From the NCBI RefSeq assembly GCF_014633365.1, contig NC_068341.1, positions 23,604,339 through 23,668,338 of the forward strand: a stretch of DNA of 64,000 nucleotides, in the 5' to 3' direction. Shown here one piece after another: positions 1 through 11,140 of this stretch. Origin of the DNA: Diospyros lotus (taxonomy: Eukaryota > Streptophyta > Magnoliopsida > Ericales > Ebenaceae). Both the position numbers and the translations under genes were made by a program. The notes beneath the pieces are model-generated. The model searched no databases and was not told the origin of the DNA. It was given only the letters and a program-made list of their open reading frames with translations. Position 1 is the first letter of the stretch, and the number at the start of each line of letters is the position of its first letter.

Positions 1-941
1 ATAGAAAAGGAACGCTTGTATAGAATATCATCTATAACCACAAAGGGGCTGCTTGTACTTTCAGCTCTCTAGCTTCTACAGGGTCAGCAAGAAGCTCCCC
101 AATAATCAAGTATTGCAAGATGGGTGATCTCCAATCATTGGCTATTTCAATTATTCGTATTGCTTTTTCTTTCTTAATTTCCTCTATACTGGGCCTTTGT
201 AGGATCTCCATCTAGATCAAGCACTTGGGGGTATCTCTAGCGACTGTCAGCTTGGATAATGTGTCTATATGGTGGTTGAGAGTACGATTAACTCAGACTA
301 ACTGAAAGTCATGAAAAGAATGCGTCAATTCTTGCAAATTCTATAGGTACCGAGTGATCATGGGGTCCCTGGCTTCATAGGTACCCTAAAACTGTTGCAC
401 CACAAGTTGAGAATTGTTGTGAGCCACCACATTTTTTACCTTAAGCTTTTGGGCAATATCTAAGCCTACAATAAGGGCTTTGTACTTAGCAACATTATTT
501 TAACTAGGAAAGGTGAATCACTGAGAGTACTCTAAAATGCCATTTTCAAGAGAAATTAACACAATGTTGGCTCCATTGCCTTGTACATTAGAGGCTCCAT
601 CTATGAAAAATTTCAACTCAGGTAGATGTGTGCATTCTACTATAAAATTAGCAAACGCTTGGCCCTTGATGACCCTCCGTGATTCGAACTGAAAATTGTA
701 TTCACTAATTAAGCTCGATGGCTCATTTGGTGAGCCTCCTCGAGTGTTCAGGTCGTTGGAGGATCTGTCATAAGGGCTAGTTAATGAGTATTGTAATGGT
801 ATGTGCTTGGAAGTAGGCCATGAGCTTTCTAGCTATCATAACAAAGGCGAATTCCACCTTCTTAATATGGGGATAATTAGTCTCTGCCTCACGGAGTACT
901 CGACTAACATAATATACTGGCTGGCTCACCTGGTCAGTTCT
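1..941 (-). pseudogene. Ty3/gypsy Tat-like pol, RNase H and second RNase H part
   Basis: Reading the minus strand from 941 down to 1 gives the end of a Ty3/gypsy reverse transcriptase/RNase H, with QPVYYVSRVL near 905-875 and EFAFVMIARKLMAYFQAHTI further on. A second RNase H-like domain follows, with FIDGASNVQGNGANIV at about 605-555, NVAKYKALIVG and NSQLVVQQF. Two RNase H-type domains in a row is the known arrangement of the Tat lineage, where the second is the archaeal-type RNase H. The frame is broken by several in-frame TGA, TAG and TAA codons, so this is a dead copy. It is the downstream part of the pol fragment at 3675-4628; the insertion at 942-3674 separates them, and removing it restores the frame. 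The window start cuts off the integrase. Confidence 0.85.
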
Positions 942-3679
942 TGTAATGACCCGCTCCTACTTACGGGCACCACCGGTAAATAATCGACTAGATTACTCAC
1001 CCGACGAACCACAACTGAAGGGTTGGACTATGTTTCAACAGGAAACGCCCTAGGTGAGAACTAGGCTTTGTCCTTCCCTTCGCTCCACTCAGGAATACGT
1101 CCAAACTCAAACAAGAAAAACTCAGCGGACCAAGACCCGAAACCCGAGTGAGCTTCACCTCTCTTCAGCTTGCCCTATAGCAAGCCAGATGTGACTCGGG
1201 CACAAAGCTAGCATAACAAACATTTCGCTGAGTATTGGGGATTTATGAGAACATATCTCACTGGTCTTTACTCGGTCCGAACTTGGCTTCAACAACTCAA
1301 GCCACATATAAATCACGCAGACTCACAATCATCTATCCCACTGATGATTACAACAATTAGATACATCTACGCTCAATAACACATACATTTACTCACAATG
1401 GTATACATACACAACGCCCGCTGGCTACATACAAGCAATAATAAATACATATTTCGAGCAACACAGCTAGTTGCCACAACAGCCTCCCGGCGCCATCCCT
1501 GCTTGCATCCAGACTTGCATCATCTACACATGAGGTAAAACCTCATGAGTCATAAAGACTCAGTAAGGGTGCAATGCATGTAAATATGAATATAATCATG
1601 TTTATGTATGCCAAATGCATGCAAATGAGGCTAGGTCCACTCATCCTCACAACCCACTAAGGTTTGAGGCATCAACCTATCAGCCTCCACCACACTAGTC
1701 CTCCATATGGCCATCGGTCCACTAGGTCTTGCATCACACAAGATATAATCATTACATGCCAATGCAACATAAATACATTATCAAACACATTTACCAACTC
1801 ATAAGGCCACCTCCACATAGAGCCGTCCCTTACCTGGCTCGAAGCCTCATCTCTGCCTCGGCACGAACTCCTGCCCGAATTTCGAGATCTTCTAGGATCA
1901 CCATCTTCCCGGTCAAACCTAGACGCCATACAACCCATTCACATCAGGCATTAATCTAGAGCCTATGATTTTGCCACACACTGCAAAACTACTCATCAAC
2001 AAATTTCCAACAACCCCAACCAAGGGTTTAAACCAACCAACACTTCACATTATATCATCTCCACAACATCACAATAACATGCTAATGCTTGAAAAGAAAT
2101 TTAATAAATTTACCTCGGCTAATCTGGTGAGAAATTCAAAAAATGCCCAATCGACGTTGCCTTTCTGAGCTGCCATTTGTGCCTAAAATCCCATTTTCGA
2201 GCTTCCGACACGGTCTTCAAGCCCCAATTTAATTTCCAGAACTTTCCCCACTTTTTCTGAAATTTTTCGGGATTTTCTCCTTTTTTTTTCTTTTCTTTCT
2301 TTTCTTTTCTTTTCTTTCTTTCCCTTCTCTTTTCTTTCTCCCGCGCACGGCCACTGGTCATCATCCCCTACCTCTCGAATGCGCACAGTGCACCCGCGCG
2401 CTGGCCACTGGCCGGCCGCCGCCTGCCCTTCTAGTGCCACTGCTGCAGCCATGCCGCCGTTGCCGGCCACCCGCCGTCACCTGGTCGCCCATCTTCACCG
2501 CGCACAGTCGTAGCCACCGCAAGCCGCCCCTACACATTGCCTCTTCAGCAGGTCCACCATGGCCGACGGCTGCTTCGGTTGTGACCAGCCTTTGCTGCTG
2601 CCTTGGCCACCGCCGGCACCTCCTTGCGCCTCCGCTCGCTTGCTGCCACCATCGGTTGCCAAGCTAGTTGCCTTTGACCTCCATGGTTGTGGCCATGGCC
2701 GCTTTTGCCTCGGCTACTAGAACCGGCCAGCAACGCCCTCCACCTCTCTCTCTCGATCTCGCCCGCTTCACTCTCTTTCACGAGATGCCTCGGCCAAGCT
2801 CATTTCTCTCCCTCTTTGCTTCGGTCGCGAGCTCTGTTCCAGCCATGGTCGCTGCCACCAACGTCATGCCTACTGTAGCCATGACTGGCATATACCTCAC
2901 ATGCTCGCTCCGCCTAGATCCTCTTTACAAGCAACCTTTACTTACTCCATTCCTGGAGCTCGTCACACCACTTGTTGACGACTTCTTTCTTTGGGCTTTG
3001 AGCTAATCTCAGCCTTAGCTCACCCTAATTCAAGCACACAACCCATACGGGAACAACTCTATTTCTTCATACCTGCTTGATCATCTCCCCAACATAGGGA
3101 TAAGCCACTAACCCCCCTCCTGGATTAGCTATACTTCAGGCTCTCCTTGTCCCATCATGATTCTTATCATGACTCGAATTTGTGTCTCCATACAAGCCTC
3201 AACACTTTAATCACAAGGAAATCTCATCCTTAAAACGCTTCACTTACTCCCAAATTTTCACATTTGGGTTCTCGATACCAATCCCACACTTGGGCATTTG
3301 ACTCTTCTTTGCTCGACCCGTATATCTCTTACGGTATATCATCTCGACCCATGATATTATCCTACTCCTATCACAGGAATATCCGAGCACTCCTTTCACA
3401 TAGCCACCCGCTTTAATGTCCAGACCCATCTCCTAAGGTCCTCGGTCACTTGTGGTCCTACTTCCAAGGCCTTCATATCAACCTTCGACCACATTTCTCC
3501 AAGAATCTTCCACTTGATGCTCCAACCACGCTCTGATACCAAACTGTAACGCCTAGTTCCCACCTAAGGCGTTTCGTCTTGAAACATGGTCCACCCTTCG
3601 CCAAAGGCCGGGCAGGTGGACAATTCGGGTGATTGTTCACGAGTAACACCCGTAAGTGGGAGCGGGGCGTTACAGTTCT
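937..3679 (-). mobile_element. LTR-derived insertion with inverted ends and TSD GTTCT
   Basis: A 2,733-bp unit (942-3674) interrupts the Tat-like pol and is flanked by GTTCT at 937-941 and 3675-3679. The left end begins TGTAATGACCCGCTCC and the right end closes GGAGCGGGGCGTTACA. About 125 bp at the left end is an inverted copy of the right-end block (3545-3674). Positions 942-1075 and roughly 1530-1700 resemble the LTR at 48029-51467 in the same orientation. A motif common near the U5 side of gypsy LTRs reads on the minus strand near 1530-1590. The unit also holds a CT-rich tract (2270-2345) and a GC-rich stretch (2340-2900). Short open frames there on both strands match no protein I recognise. 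I infer an aberrant retrotransposon integration rather than an ordinary solo LTR. Confidence 0.7.
3530..3541 (-). other. Primer binding site, initiator-Met tRNA type
   Basis: On the minus strand this reads TGGTATCAGAGC, the sequence complementary to the 3' end of initiator methionine tRNA used by most plant LTR retrotransposons. It lies three bases from GGCGTTACA, the end of the 130-bp block at 3545-3674. That is the normal spacing from a 5' LTR to its primer site in a minus-strand element. Positions 3000-3530 are then its untranslated leader or internal remnant; I recognise no gag protein in it. Confidence 0.75.
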
Positions 3680-4628
3680 CCTCAATAGCACTACACAGGT
3701 TGCAGCCTAGCTAACCCCAAGGTAGAGGTACAACACATCTCCTGCCTCTGGTTTAGTGAACAGGGGTATTTCGCAAAGTAATCCTTTAACGCCTGAAACA
3801 CCTATTCACACTTATCATCCCATTGGAAGTTCTTTCCTCCTTTCAATATCTGGAAAAAGGGCAGGCTCCTTTCGAAGGACTTGGAGAGGAAACGGTTAAG
3901 GGTTGCCAGATGTTCAGTCAATTGCTAAACTCCCTTTAAATCAATGGGACATTGCATATCTAAAATGGCTTCTATCTCAAGTTATGTGATGAGGTACCCT
4001 AGGAACTTAACTGATTTGACTCCAAAGGTGCACTTATTGGGATTAAGACGCATGTGGTATTGGTGGCACACTACAAAAACTCACATTAATTTCTCCACGT
4101 GCGAGTCCTCAACATGGCTTTTAACTACCAAGTCATCAATATAATCTTCCATGGTGGTCCCAAGCAACCCTTTGAACACCTAGTTGACCATTCACTATTA
4201 TGTGGCTTCAACATTCTTAAGTCCAAAAGGTATGACCTTATAACAATATATCCTTGTTTCCATGATAAACGAGGTCTTCTCGGCATCTGGAGAGAACATG
4301 ATGATTTGGTGATATCCCAAAAAGGCATATAAAAAACTCAACATATGATACCCATAAGTGTTATCCACCAGGTAGTTAATTCGAGGAAGCAGATAGGAAC
4401 CTTTCGGGTATGCCTTGTTCAATTCAATAAAATCTATGCAAACTCGTCATTTCCCATTGGGCTTCTTCACCATGACAATGTTGGAAAGCTAGTTAGGGTA
4501 ATGAACTTCATGGATGAATCTGGCCTTCAAGAGTTTGTCAACCTCTTCTTCGAGGGCCAATAGCCTGTTAGGTGCAATATTCCTCTTTTTTTGTTTGACC
4601 GACTTGACATTTAACTGGTGAGAGATCA
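3675..4628 (-). pseudogene. Ty3/gypsy Tat-like reverse transcriptase
   Basis: The minus strand encodes a gypsy reverse transcriptase in pieces. The segments are LNVKSV..QKKRNIAPNRLL and EEEVDKLLKARFIHEVHYPN (about 4610-4490), NKAYPKGSYLLPRI (about 4420), LYAFLGYHQI, the FGLKN motif near 4200, and the catalytic box EDYIDDLVVKS with YIDD at 4132-4143. The catalytic aspartates are still present, but stops and small frame changes occur between the blocks, so it is not functional. The LTR at 4629-7053 is inserted near the RT N-terminus. The frame resumes at 7054 for about 30 bases (RIDS, equivalent to the usual PGIDP segment) before copia sequence begins near 7085. Confidence 0.85.
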
Positions 4629-7058
4629 TGTAACACCCCTCCCCCGAGCCTACCCGACTCGCCAGGAAGACCCAAAAAGGGAGTGTTAAGGGAACCATAA
4701 AAAACTTAAGAGCCATATAAACACACATTCGTGAATCCAATGAATAGACGTTCATACATGCCACGAGTTTACATCCATACATGAAACATCTTCAGATTTT
4801 CATTCATTTAAGATGACAAACCATACATAGGGTATCTACATTACTGCCAAAACATTAGTCTTCCACTCCATGAAGGAAGCAAAAACATTTACAATATACA
4901 TTGGCTTCTCAAAATCTGCTCCCATGATATCTGGGCCTGAGAGTGAGCCTGCCACACACCTCTAACCTTTACCCTTACTTGGAATGGTGAGCAATACAAA
5001 TATGAGCCACAAGGCTCAGCAAGTATGAAATAATAAAGTAACATAGCTGAAAACATGGCACGAAAATGGGTTGGTGGGTGATATTCGATATAGGAAGAGT
5101 AAACCATTTTCATAACTTCCACTCACCCACCCATGATACATCATGCTATAATCATACCATACATCATGCAAGCACGTGCCAGTAAATATATATGGCCAAT
5201 CGGCCCACATAAATATAATACAAACCGATTTGTCTCTGAATATCTACAATCCTACTGAATGATAACAAGTCTCGAGCTCACTTAACCTCACCCATGGTCG
5301 TCATCGATAGGTGCACTCCTGGGTCATCACCCAAGGAGTGTAAACCCCAATCAAACATAAGCTTACTGGTTTTTGGGGATATATCCCGCGAAATAATCTG
5401 CCGCGTGTGTAGTAGTTTTCAATGCAATGCAATGCATCATTTTCATGTTCACATACATGAATGCTCATGTAACAAATAAAAATTCATGAATAATGCTCAC
5501 ACATGCCCACTATAGATGTCATTATGCTTGCACCGTGTCATGCCCATGATGCACATATACCACACAACTCAAGTCAAAGCACATTAAGAATTAACATTTC
5601 TGATATCATAAGGTTTTCCACTTGATAAACAAGGTTAAATGTCTTCTTTTGTCTTAATTAAAGGCTTGGGAAAACTTGGAATCATGTTAGATTAAATTTG
5701 GAGCAAATCGGAACATTTTTATAAATTCTTTCCAAATTAGTCGACTAAGGATGTAGGTGAGTCGACTAAAGGTTGGGTTTAGTCGACTACTAAGTTGGCT
5801 TAGTCGACTGGACCGAGAGCTGGTTTCCTTGGATCGACTTAGATTACTCAACTTGACAAATGCTACATTTTTGGATAGTCGACTCATGATAAGTTGACTA
5901 AGGCATTCTTAAGTTGACTAGACACAATTAGTCAACTAAAATTTGGTTAAGTCGACTATTCAAGCTACGAGACCAAAAATGAAAGCAAGAACCAAGGCAT
6001 GGAAGAGGCCAAATCTTTCACCATGATTTACTTAGACAAAACCACCATTCCTTGAAAAAAGTTTGGGGTGAAAAAAACCCCAAATAGCTCATAAGAAAAG
6101 CTTCCAAGAAGGATTTTAAACCAAGACTTCTCAATAACACAACCCACAACCTTTATCCCTCCAAACCTTGAGTTTCTTTCTAAACCCATACCATCACATG
6201 GATCCCCATATTTAGTATCTCTACATACGCCTCACCTCTCTTCTCAAAACCCCCAACCCAAATCGCCAAAGGAACCTTAATGCTTAGAGATGCAGGAAAA
6301 GGAAAAACTTGCCTACCTTTTCTTCACACTTGGTGGGTTTGGAGCCTTTAGAGAGGAAGAGATTTGCTTGAGAGTTGAAGAAGAAAAGTTGGATCTTGGG
6401 AGGGAAGAGGCTCACGAGAGACTTCTTGCCAATCTTCATTCTTTTCAATTTTTTTGAGATTTCTCCATTTTTATATTTTCCTACAAATGTTTCCTTTTCT
6501 TTTGATTAATTTTTCTCACCACACAAATTTTCTCTCTCAATATTAATTCTCATTTGCCCCTTACCACCAACTTCATGTTTCTAGAAGGTCTCTCCCTTAA
6601 GCCATAAGTTTTGACTTTTCCTTCCTCAAGTCCATGCTTCTAGAAGCCACCTTCATATGCCATTCGAGAACTCCACTTCTTCAATCCCAATTTGGCCATT
6701 TTGACTTTTCAACTCCACTTCTCCCATTCTTACTTTTGACTTAGACTTTTCTACACTTCTCAAGCTATTCTTGACTTAGACTTTTCCACCAAGCTTACAA
6801 TTCACCTTGTTTGAATTTTAACTATCCCTAGACTAGCTAAAAATTCACTATCCCCATATTTTACCCAAATAATTTACATAAATCATTAAAATAAATTTAA
6901 ACAATAAATCTACGTACCTGGCTTTTCGAACCAAAAATCGTCGATTTCCTAAGCAAACTGTCTCTAACTCCCGATACCTAACAATAATTAAATTAGGCTT
7001 CTTAGACAAAATATTTTGATAATTAAATTACCAAAAAAAATTGGGACGTTACAGATCA
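4624..7058 (-). mobile_element. Solo LTR, Tekay-like gypsy, TSD GATCA
   Basis: The LTR at 4629-7053 (2,425 bp) begins TGTAACACCCCTCCCC, ends GGGACGTTACA, and is flanked by GATCA at 4624-4628 and 7054-7058. No internal region or second LTR is attached, so it is a solo LTR inserted in the Tat-like pol. A minus-strand orientation is inferred: the U5-side motif TTGCTGAGCCTTGTGGCTCA reads on the minus strand near 5005-5030. It contains the palindrome array at 5738-5958. The longest open frame inside (5687-5887, minus) follows the repeat phase and is not a gene. Confidence 0.85.
5738..5958. repeat. Palindrome array, word TAGTCGACTA
   Basis: Eleven copies of a self-complementary word built on GTCGAC occur in 220 bp. 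Core starts are 5740, 5761, 5782, 5803, 5833, 5852, 5878, 5893, 5913, 5931 and 5951. Six cores are exactly GTCGAC; the rest are one- or two-base variants such as GTTGAC and GTCAAC. The first four are spaced exactly 21 bp. Sequence between the words is not conserved, unlike a simple tandem repeat. The array lies about 1.1 kb inside the solo LTR at 4629-7053. Function is unknown. Confidence 0.85.
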
Positions 7059-8346
7059 CCTAAGAGTCAATCCTAGAATAAGAGTTTATTTAGGAAGGCA
7101 GTACCAGAAGGAACATAAATTTAGAAGAAAAGTCTTTTGAACCACAAATGTCGCCTGATCAGAATAAGTCAGTTGATCCATCAAATGTCATCCCCGAGGC
7201 ACTTTGTAGGTCTGGTAGGACATCCCACCCTCCAGAACAATATGGATTTAGTTTGGAAGCAATTCAGGAAATGTTTTTTGTGTGGAGATATTGATCAAAT
7301 AGTTGATCCTACCACTAATGAAGAAGCAATATTTGATATCAATTCCTAGAAGTGGCATGAGACTTTACAATCAGAGATGGAATCTATGTATTCCAACCAA
7401 GTCTGGACTTTGGTGGATCCATCTGAGGAAATTGTTCCCATAGGTTGCAAATGGATCTATAAAAGAAAGATCGAAGCTAATGAGAAGGTGCAGACCTTCA
7501 AAGTGTAACTAGTGAAGAAAGAGTATCGCCAGCATCAAGGTGTTGACTATAAAGATACCTTGTTGCCAGTCACTATGCCTAAATCCATCAGGATTATGGT
7601 AGCTATTGTCGCACATTATGATTATGAGATCTGATAGATAGATGTTAAGGCGGCATTCCTGAATGATTATCTTAAGGAAGATATATTCATGGAACAGTCA
7701 TGAGGATTTGAATCCATTGATCCAAATTAAGTGTCAGCTTGAGAGATCCATTTATGGGCTCAGGCAGGCCTCTCATTCTTGGAATATCCATTTTGATTAT
7801 GAGATCAAAGAGTTTGGTTTCATTAAGAATCTGGATGAGCCTTGTGTTTACAATAAGGTAAGTGGGAGTGCGAGAGTCTATCTTATCTTATATGTGGAAT
7901 GTGGATGGCATTCTCCTTATGGGGAATGATGTTGGCAATTTGATGTCAGCAAAAGTTTGGTTGTCCAAAGTTTTCTCTATGAAAGATTTAGGAGATGTGA
8001 CCTACATCTTAAAAATCCGCATTTATAAAGATCGAGCAAGGAGATGGATAAGTTTGTCCCAAAGCATGTACATAGATAAAATGCTAAAGAAGTTTAGCAT
8101 GGAGAACTCTAAGAAGGGTTTTATGTTGGTCCCTTAGGATATGGCCACTCAAGAGGGGGTGAATTGAGTGATTAAATTTTTTCTCAATTTTAATAAATAT
8201 TCTTGATTTTATTGGAGAATATATATTTGATAAATATAATAAATTATGTTTAAGATTAATAATAAATGCAAGCTACAAGATATGACAAGAATAAATAAAA
8301 TAAGGCACAAGATAATTTATAGTATTTCGGTGTCTCCAAACACACC

Positions 8347-9526
8347 TACTCTGATATTTTTACTATTGTGAGTAATTATGGTTTTGATGATGAAAACATT
8401 CCAAGCAAGCTATTCTTAAATATATCAAAATCATCATGTATATATGATTCATTAAATAAAAGTTTTTGAAAATCAAATCTCTCAATTTATGAATATCAAA
8501 ATCAAATTCAAAATATATGATATGCTAAAATTGAATTTTTCAAGAAATAATCATTTATTGTGTATGGAAATCAAAAGAAATCATCTTTGGTAATGTTCTA
8601 GCCTATCTGTTGACAACCTTGGAAAATGTCATGAATATGTTGATGGTTTGTTAAGAAATTGTCGATAAACAATAAGCATGTCTTTTTAAAATATCATGTA
8701 TTTGTCGACAATTTGGCAAGCAACTGTCGACAGTCAGTATGCTTGCAAAGGCATCTGTCGACACCTTGCTTATATCTGTCAATTATGTCCTTGTTCTTAA
8801 GATAAAACTGTCGACTAACAATTTATTTATGTCAACAGTTTGTGTCACAAAATCTCGTAATGGCTAGTTTTTGGAGCATTAAATGCACACCAACCACCAA
8901 GCAACGGTATAATCTTTGGAAGCATCCACCATCAACTATAAATAAGTGGGTGAAGGATCATTTAAAGTTCTTAGATCATTCAATACTCAACTACCAAGTG
9001 TCTAAGAAGTTATTGAGCTTTAAATTTCTTTTGTTCTCTCGTATCAAGTGTAAAGGTTGTGCTTCTCTTGTATCTATCTTCATTCTAGCCTTGTATTTTT
9101 ATTGAGAGAACTTATAACTAAGAGGTCAAACTCTTGGAACTCTCATTTTACTATTGTATTCGTTTGTTCCAAGCTTGTAGAGCTTGAGGGACTATCTAGT
9201 TGATAGGAGATTGTATTCTTCCCTAGTCTTGAGACTAGAAGACCTACTTGGTTTAAAGTAGGGGGTGTCAATGGATTGAGTTTGAGATCCTTAGTAAAAA
9301 GGTAAGGTAGTGGACTAGGCTTGAATAAGTCAAACTACTATAAATCTTTGTGTTCTTGTGTGCTTTGTTTATTTATTTGTTTTCCATTTTAGCTTTTATC
9401 CATCATTCACTTGTTTCTTATTACAATCTTTTACATTGTTCAAAGTATTGAAAGTTGATTATTTTAAAAATCACCAATTCACCCCCCTCTCGGTGTGTGC
9501 CCTAGTACTTAATTTCTATCATACTC
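8347..9526 (+). mobile_element. Solo LTR nested in solo LTR, SIRE/Maximus-like, TSD TACTC
   Basis: The LTR at 8352-9521 (1,170 bp) begins TGATATTTTTAC, ends ATTTCTATCA, and is flanked by TACTC at 8347-8351 and 9522-9526. The termini TGATA/TATCA are inverted. A GGTTTTGATGATGA motif near the start and AATTCACCCCCCTCT near the end recall LTRs of the copia SIRE/Maximus lineage; this assignment is from memory of the family. It carries the GTCGAC palindrome array at 8609-8836. The short open frames at 8842-9105 and 9358-9570 lie in LTR sequence and are not considered genes. Confidence 0.85.
8609..8836. repeat. Palindrome array, word TGTCGACA
   Basis: Nine copies of a GTCGAC-type core start at 8609, 8639, 8661, 8704, 8726, 8757, 8778, 8810 and 8831. 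Four are exact GTCGAC; variants include GTTGAC, GTCGAT and GTCAAC. Intervals are 30, 22, 43, 22, 31, 21, 32 and 21 bp, close to two, three or four turns of B-DNA. Intervening sequence is not conserved. It lies in the SIRE-like solo LTR, a different family from the LTR carrying the array at 5738-5958. Confidence 0.8.
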
Positions 9527-11140
9527 CACTCTCCCAAGGTCTAACCACCCTTAGAGTTCCACTAAGTTAATTTCACCAAGGTTTTCACATTATCTCAACT
9601 TGAAATCTAGATACACACCTAGATTACAATGGGTTCTAGGCAACCACTACACCAAATTTTCCACCCTAACTTACCTTGGAAACTAGATTCACTTAGATTT
9701 TAATGATTCTAGGAAACCTAGATAATCCACAACAATAATTTAAATGATTAAAAGTAATTGTCCACACTTGGACATAAAAAAATAAGCAATTAAGAACAAA
9801 TTTATAAGGCAATGAAATACAAATAAATAAATAAATTTGTAACCTCAAGTTTGATAGAAAAATTCGAAATAGACTTGAAAATCTTTTTTTCTCCTTCTTG
9901 CCTTATGGCTCCTCAATGGATTTGCAATAACGCTTTGAGAATCTCGAATTGCTTGGAGATTAGGTTGAGACGTTTTGTGAGCTTTTGAATGCTTTGGATA
10001 GGCAATATAAGCAATGAATGATCTCCAAAATGAGTTTGGGGCTATTTATAGACATTCTAGAAATTGTTCATTGTTATTGTAGCGTGCTGTTCACTAATGG
10101 TTAAATTATTGTTCCAATGGTTTGCACTATAGTAATAGTGAAAATTTTGATTTTGATCCAAATTATGGAAAAAAAATATTTGTATGAATTTTTACTTGAA
10201 AAATAATTTTAATAGAAAATACTAATTTTGATAATACATATATTGTGCCAAAATATTTTATAAATTAATCAAAAATAATTAGATACAAAATATCATTTTT
10301 GTTAATCATCAAAAATTAATTAAAAATTACATAGAGTAAGTTGGCTCAACATTTTATACCTGTTTGGCATGGTGTTCCACTCTCTAGGAGTTTGTCTTTG
10401 AAGACTCTGGAAGAGAGGCAACATATGGAGAAAGTTCCCTATGCTTTGGCAATGGGGAGCCTTATGTAAGTCATGCTATGTACGAGTCCTGATATCGCTT
10501 ATGCGATAAGTGTTACCAGTAGATATCAATCTAATCCAGGTGAGGAATATTGGATAGTTGTTAAGCATATCTTCAAATACTTGCAAAGGACTGGAGATAT
10601 AGTCTTGGCATATGGAGGAGGTGATCTCCGTGTTGACAAATGCACAGATTCAAACTTTTAGTCTAATCTTGATGATAGAAAGTTTAAGTCAGGGTTTGTG
10701 TTTTTCATGAACGGTGGAGCAGTTAGTTGGAAATGTTCCAAGTAAGATATAACTACAGATTCTACAATGAAAGCTGAGTACGTTGTAGCATGTGATGCTG
10801 CTAAAGAAGTTGTTTGGATAGGGAAGTTCATTTCAAAACTAGAAGTGGTTTCATCCGTTGAGTTGTCGATACTTCTGTATTGCAACAACAATGAGGCTAT
10901 TGTGCAAGCTAAGGAGCCTAAATCTCACCAGAAGTCCAAACACATGGAACATCGCTTCCATCTGATTAGAGAGATTGTAACATGTGGAGACGTGCAACTG
11001 AAAAAGGTGGCGTCATTAGAAAATGTTGTCGACCCACTAACTAAAGCTTTCATACAAGCTCAGCTAGATCACTATCTTAAGAAAATGGGAATCAAATATC
11101 ATTCGATAATGCAGTGATATCTTGTAAATTAGCATTAGTG

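Larger units (their letters stand above)
8119..10356. mobile_element. Solo LTR inserted in copia RT, TSD TTTTA
   Basis: The segment 8124-10351 begins TGTTGGTCCC and ends GGCTCAACA, with inverted termini TGTTG/CAACA. It is flanked by TTTTA at 8119-8123 and 10352-10356, and removing it restores the copia codons GF-IPVWHG. Without the nested LTR at 8352-9521 it is about 1,053 bp. There is no internal retroviral coding sequence, so it is a solo LTR. An AAGAGGGGGTGAATTGAG motif lies close to its start. Superfamily is not determined. Confidence 0.85.

Noticed and set aside
5687..5887. Minus frame with repeated SRL
   Set aside because: The repeat in the peptide only reflects the 21-bp (seven-codon) spacing of the palindromes in the LTR.
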